Positions 14,003 through 15,822 of a DNA stretch of 15,822 nt are shown piece by piece. Origin of the DNA: Anaerolineales bacterium (GTDB lineage: Bacteria; Chloroflexota; Anaerolineae; 4572-78; J111); contig JAAUSP010000119.1 in assembly GCA_012032575.1 (NCBI GenBank), forward strand, positions 1 through 15,822, given 5' to 3'. The translations under genes were made by a program, and so were the position numbers. Numbering within the stretch: the stretch's first letter is position 1; the number at the start of each line of letters is the position of its first letter. Under the pieces are notes generated by a model, which saw only the letters and a list, made by a program, of their open reading frames with translations, was not told where the DNA came from and searched no databases.

Positions 14003-15753
14003 TTATCGCTCCATCGCCAGAGCCGGGTCAATGGTAAACGGATGATAAACGTGGTACCCTGGCCCACTTCGGTCTCAAAAGTGATCGTACCGCCATGTTT
14101 TTCCACAATGACGGCGTGGGAAATAGCCAGCCCCTGGCCGGTCCCTTGCCCTACATCTTTGGTGGTGAAAAAAGGATCGAATATCTTGGACCTGATCGCT
14201 TCGGGAATGCCGGTACCGGTATCGCTGATCCGAATTTCGACCCAATTGCCAGCCCGATGAGTCCGAATGGTGATGGTTCCTTTATCCTGGCTGCCACTTT
14301 TTTGAACTGCGGCAATAGCGTGAATGGCGTTGATTATCATATTCAGGATAACCTGATTGAACTCGCTGGGTCGGCAGGGAACCAGCGGCAAATGCGGGTC
14401 AAAATCGGTTTTCACCTCGGCCACATATTTCCATTCGTTTCGGGCAACGGTGATGGTGCTTTCAATAGCATGGTTAATATCAATCGCAGTTTTCTCTTCC
14501 ACGCCAGGATGTGAAAATTCTTTCATTGCCCGGACAATCCCCGATACCCGTTCGACGCCCTCCATAGATTGCTGAACCGCCAGGGGAATTTCTTCGCGCA
14601 GAAACTCTATATCCGCCTCATTGAGGGCCTCTTCAAGCTGGCATATTTGCTGCGGCAAAACGGACTCTGTCTGTAGTGTTTGGAGTAGCGCCTGATAATC
14701 TGTCAGTAAAGAGAAAATTTGGCTATAGGACTCTTGTAAAAAACGGATATTGTCGCCGACATACTGCGTCGGCGTGTTGATCTCGTGGGCAATGCCGGCG
14801 GCAAGCTGGCCTATCGACTCCAGTTTTTGGGCCTGGCTCAATTGGCTTTGCAAAAATTTACGTTCTGTTACATCTTCACCCACCAGCAAAAAGCCGGCCT
14901 GGCTCGATGGGGCGCCCACAAAGGAGGTGACGGTGATATTTAAGAAGCCTTCTTTGCCGTCTGGTCGGGTATACTTGACATCATTCAGGCAGGTTGATTT
15001 TTGCCCTTTGCAGCCGGCCTTGATTCGGGTTAAAACTTCAAACCAATCCCACTGAATCCCACATTCCAGAAATGACTGCCCGATTACCGTTTTGGCGGTG
15101 ATGCCAAAGGCAAGCTCGGCGGGCCTATTGAGGTGCGTAATTGTATCGTCAGGCCCGACCCCGATGAGGATGGAAGGAATTGATTTTAGAAGCTGCTCAT
15201 TTTGAGTGTGGGCATGTTGCAGTGCTTCCTCGGCCTGTTTGCGTTCGGTAATATCTCTGGAAACGACGACGGTATGGGTCACAACCCCTTCTGGGTTGCG
15301 GTAGGGATAGTAAGTTACGTGCATATAACGCTTGCCCAGCGTCGCATATTCCAGCCACCCCTGGAATTGGACTTCCTTACCGGAAAAGCTGGCATCAAAC
15401 GTCTCTTTTATTTTTTCCAGGTAAAGCCCTTCGCCCCACATATCGGCCACGGTTTTGCCGACAATCTGTTCTCTGGTTTTGCCCAGCGCCTTGCAGTAAG
15501 ACTCATTTATTGCTTCATAAACATAATTTCGGCTGACCAACGTCATACACTCTTTGGAATTGTTGACGATAAATTCATACCGCCGCCACATTTCTTCTAA
15601 CGCCTTTGGGGGCGTTAGGTGAGGCTCTGTTACGGTTGCGGTTTTATCTTCTTTAATTGATAGCAGGTGGGGGGGTGGTTGGCAGCTCATTGCTCTATGT
15701 TTAGGTCTTGGGCTACGTGAGCCAGGTTTGTTCCCGATCACGTTTAGCGACAC
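13999..15753 (-). CDS. Cytosolic PAS-PAS sensor histidine kinase
   Basis: 584 aa from GTG 15753. No membrane helix is seen, so sensing should be cytoplasmic. PAS 1 spans about 55-170 and ends VVVSRDITERKQAEEAL; PAS 2 spans about 185-300 and ends GEDVTERKFLQSQLSQAQ, with Cys at 231, 248 and 255. The DHp domain has H323 in GIAHEINTPTQYVGDN and a long insertion (about 345-400) before the second helix (GIVRAMKEFSHP). The ATPase part shows NMIINAIHA (471-479), DTGTGIP (511-517), FDPFFTTK and GQGTGQGLA (535-543). All catalytic boxes are intact. The start is uncertain: GTG 15753 follows an in-frame TGA by two codons; ATG 15690 (residue 22) is an alternative and loses only an unstructured tail. It is first gene of the three-gene operon. 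Confidence 0.92.
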   Translation of the reverse strand: MSLNVIGNKPGSRSPRPKHRAMSCQPPPHLLSIKEDKTATVTEPHLTPPKALEEMWRRYEFIVNNSKECMTLVSRNYVYEAINESYCKALGKTREQIVGKTVADMWGEGLYLEKIKETFDASFSGKEVQFQGWLEYATLGKRYMHVTYYPYRNPEGVVTHTVVVSRDITERKQAEEALQHAHTQNEQLLKSIPSILIGVGPDDTITHLNRPAELAFGITAKTVIGQSFLECGIQWDWFEVLTRIKAGCKGQKSTCLNDVKYTRPDGKEGFLNITVTSFVGAPSSQAGFLLVGEDVTERKFLQSQLSQAQKLESIGQLAAGIAHEINTPTQYVGDNIRFLQESYSQIFSLLTDYQALLQTLQTESVLPQQICQLEEALNEADIEFLREEIPLAVQQSMEGVERVSGIVRAMKEFSHPGVEEKTAIDINHAIESTITVARNEWKYVAEVKTDFDPHLPLVPCRPSEFNQVILNMIINAIHAIAAVQKSGSQDKGTITIRTHRAGNWVEIRISDTGTGIPEAIRSKIFDPFFTTKDVGQGTGQGLAISHAVIVEKHGGTITFETEVGQGTTFIIRLPLTRLWRWSDK

Positions 15754-15791
15754 ATCCCGTCATTTTACCTAAAACGGTTTAAGTCCTTTCC

Positions 15792-15797
15792 ACTATA
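15792..15797 (-). promoter_or_regulatory. Candidate extended -10 for the signalling operon
   Basis: On the minus strand TGATATAGT forms an extended -10 (TG-n-TATAGT), 39 bp before GTG 15753. The region 17 bp further up reads TGGAAT, a poor -35, as is tolerated by extended -10 promoters. The window ends here, so other promoters further upstream cannot be excluded. Confidence 0.4.
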
Positions 15798-15822
15798 TCA
15801 ATAAGAACCGGATAATTCCATA

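Overview
The window looks like a piece of a Chloroflexota genome, probably Anaerolineae-like. The signs are several secreted or lipid-anchored proteins with long Thr/Pro 'TPTPT' linkers, SH3-like domains, an immune-inhibitor-A-like protease, and spacers filled with short heptad repeats. No rRNA or other marker gene is present, so this placement is inference. No tRNA, rRNA, CRISPR array, insertion sequence or phage gene was seen.

Layout. (1) 1-1743, minus strand: a cobalamin unit. A TTGACA/TATTGT promoter leads to a cobalamin riboswitch, an intrinsic terminator abutting the first start codon, cobD (threonine-phosphate decarboxylase type) and the 5' part of cobT, which leaves the window. (2) 1762-3042, minus: a membrane-anchored HExxH metallopeptidase of no recognised family. 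(3) 3043-3366: a spacer with promoters facing both ways, a minus-strand terminator, interleaved inverted repeats and a heptad hairpin. (4) 3367-8214, plus: three lipoproteins and a large secreted protease. The lipoproteins end in a domain that recurs at 10648-11586. (5) 8262-10527, plus: an AEC-family permease, then a fold-type I PLP aminotransferase. (6) 10648-11586, plus: a second SH3/linker protein, anchored by a membrane helix. (7) 11595-15753, minus: a signalling operon of three genes with 4-bp ATGA overlaps: PAS-PAS histidine kinase, REC-HDOD protein, and REC with a degenerate HD-GYP domain.

How the genes work together. The cobalamin genes should be shut off when B12 is plentiful: ligand binding would favour the terminator just before cobD. 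The surface proteins at 3367-6045 and 10648-11586 look like one expanded family (anchor, Thr/Pro stalk, optional SH3, shared C-terminal beta domain), with the protease placed among them. The signalling operon would pass phosphate from a cytosolic kinase to two regulators whose outputs are HD-superfamily domains, one of which has lost its metal-binding signature.

Three neighbouring plus-strand genes (4157-4923, 6137-8214, 8262-9169) are each broken by one frameshift. Each is repaired by adding one base to a short homopolymer. This points to assembly indels more than to three real mutations, and it should be settled before those genes are called pseudogenes.

Most spacers carry their own degenerate 7-bp tandem or palindromic repeat, each with a different motif.
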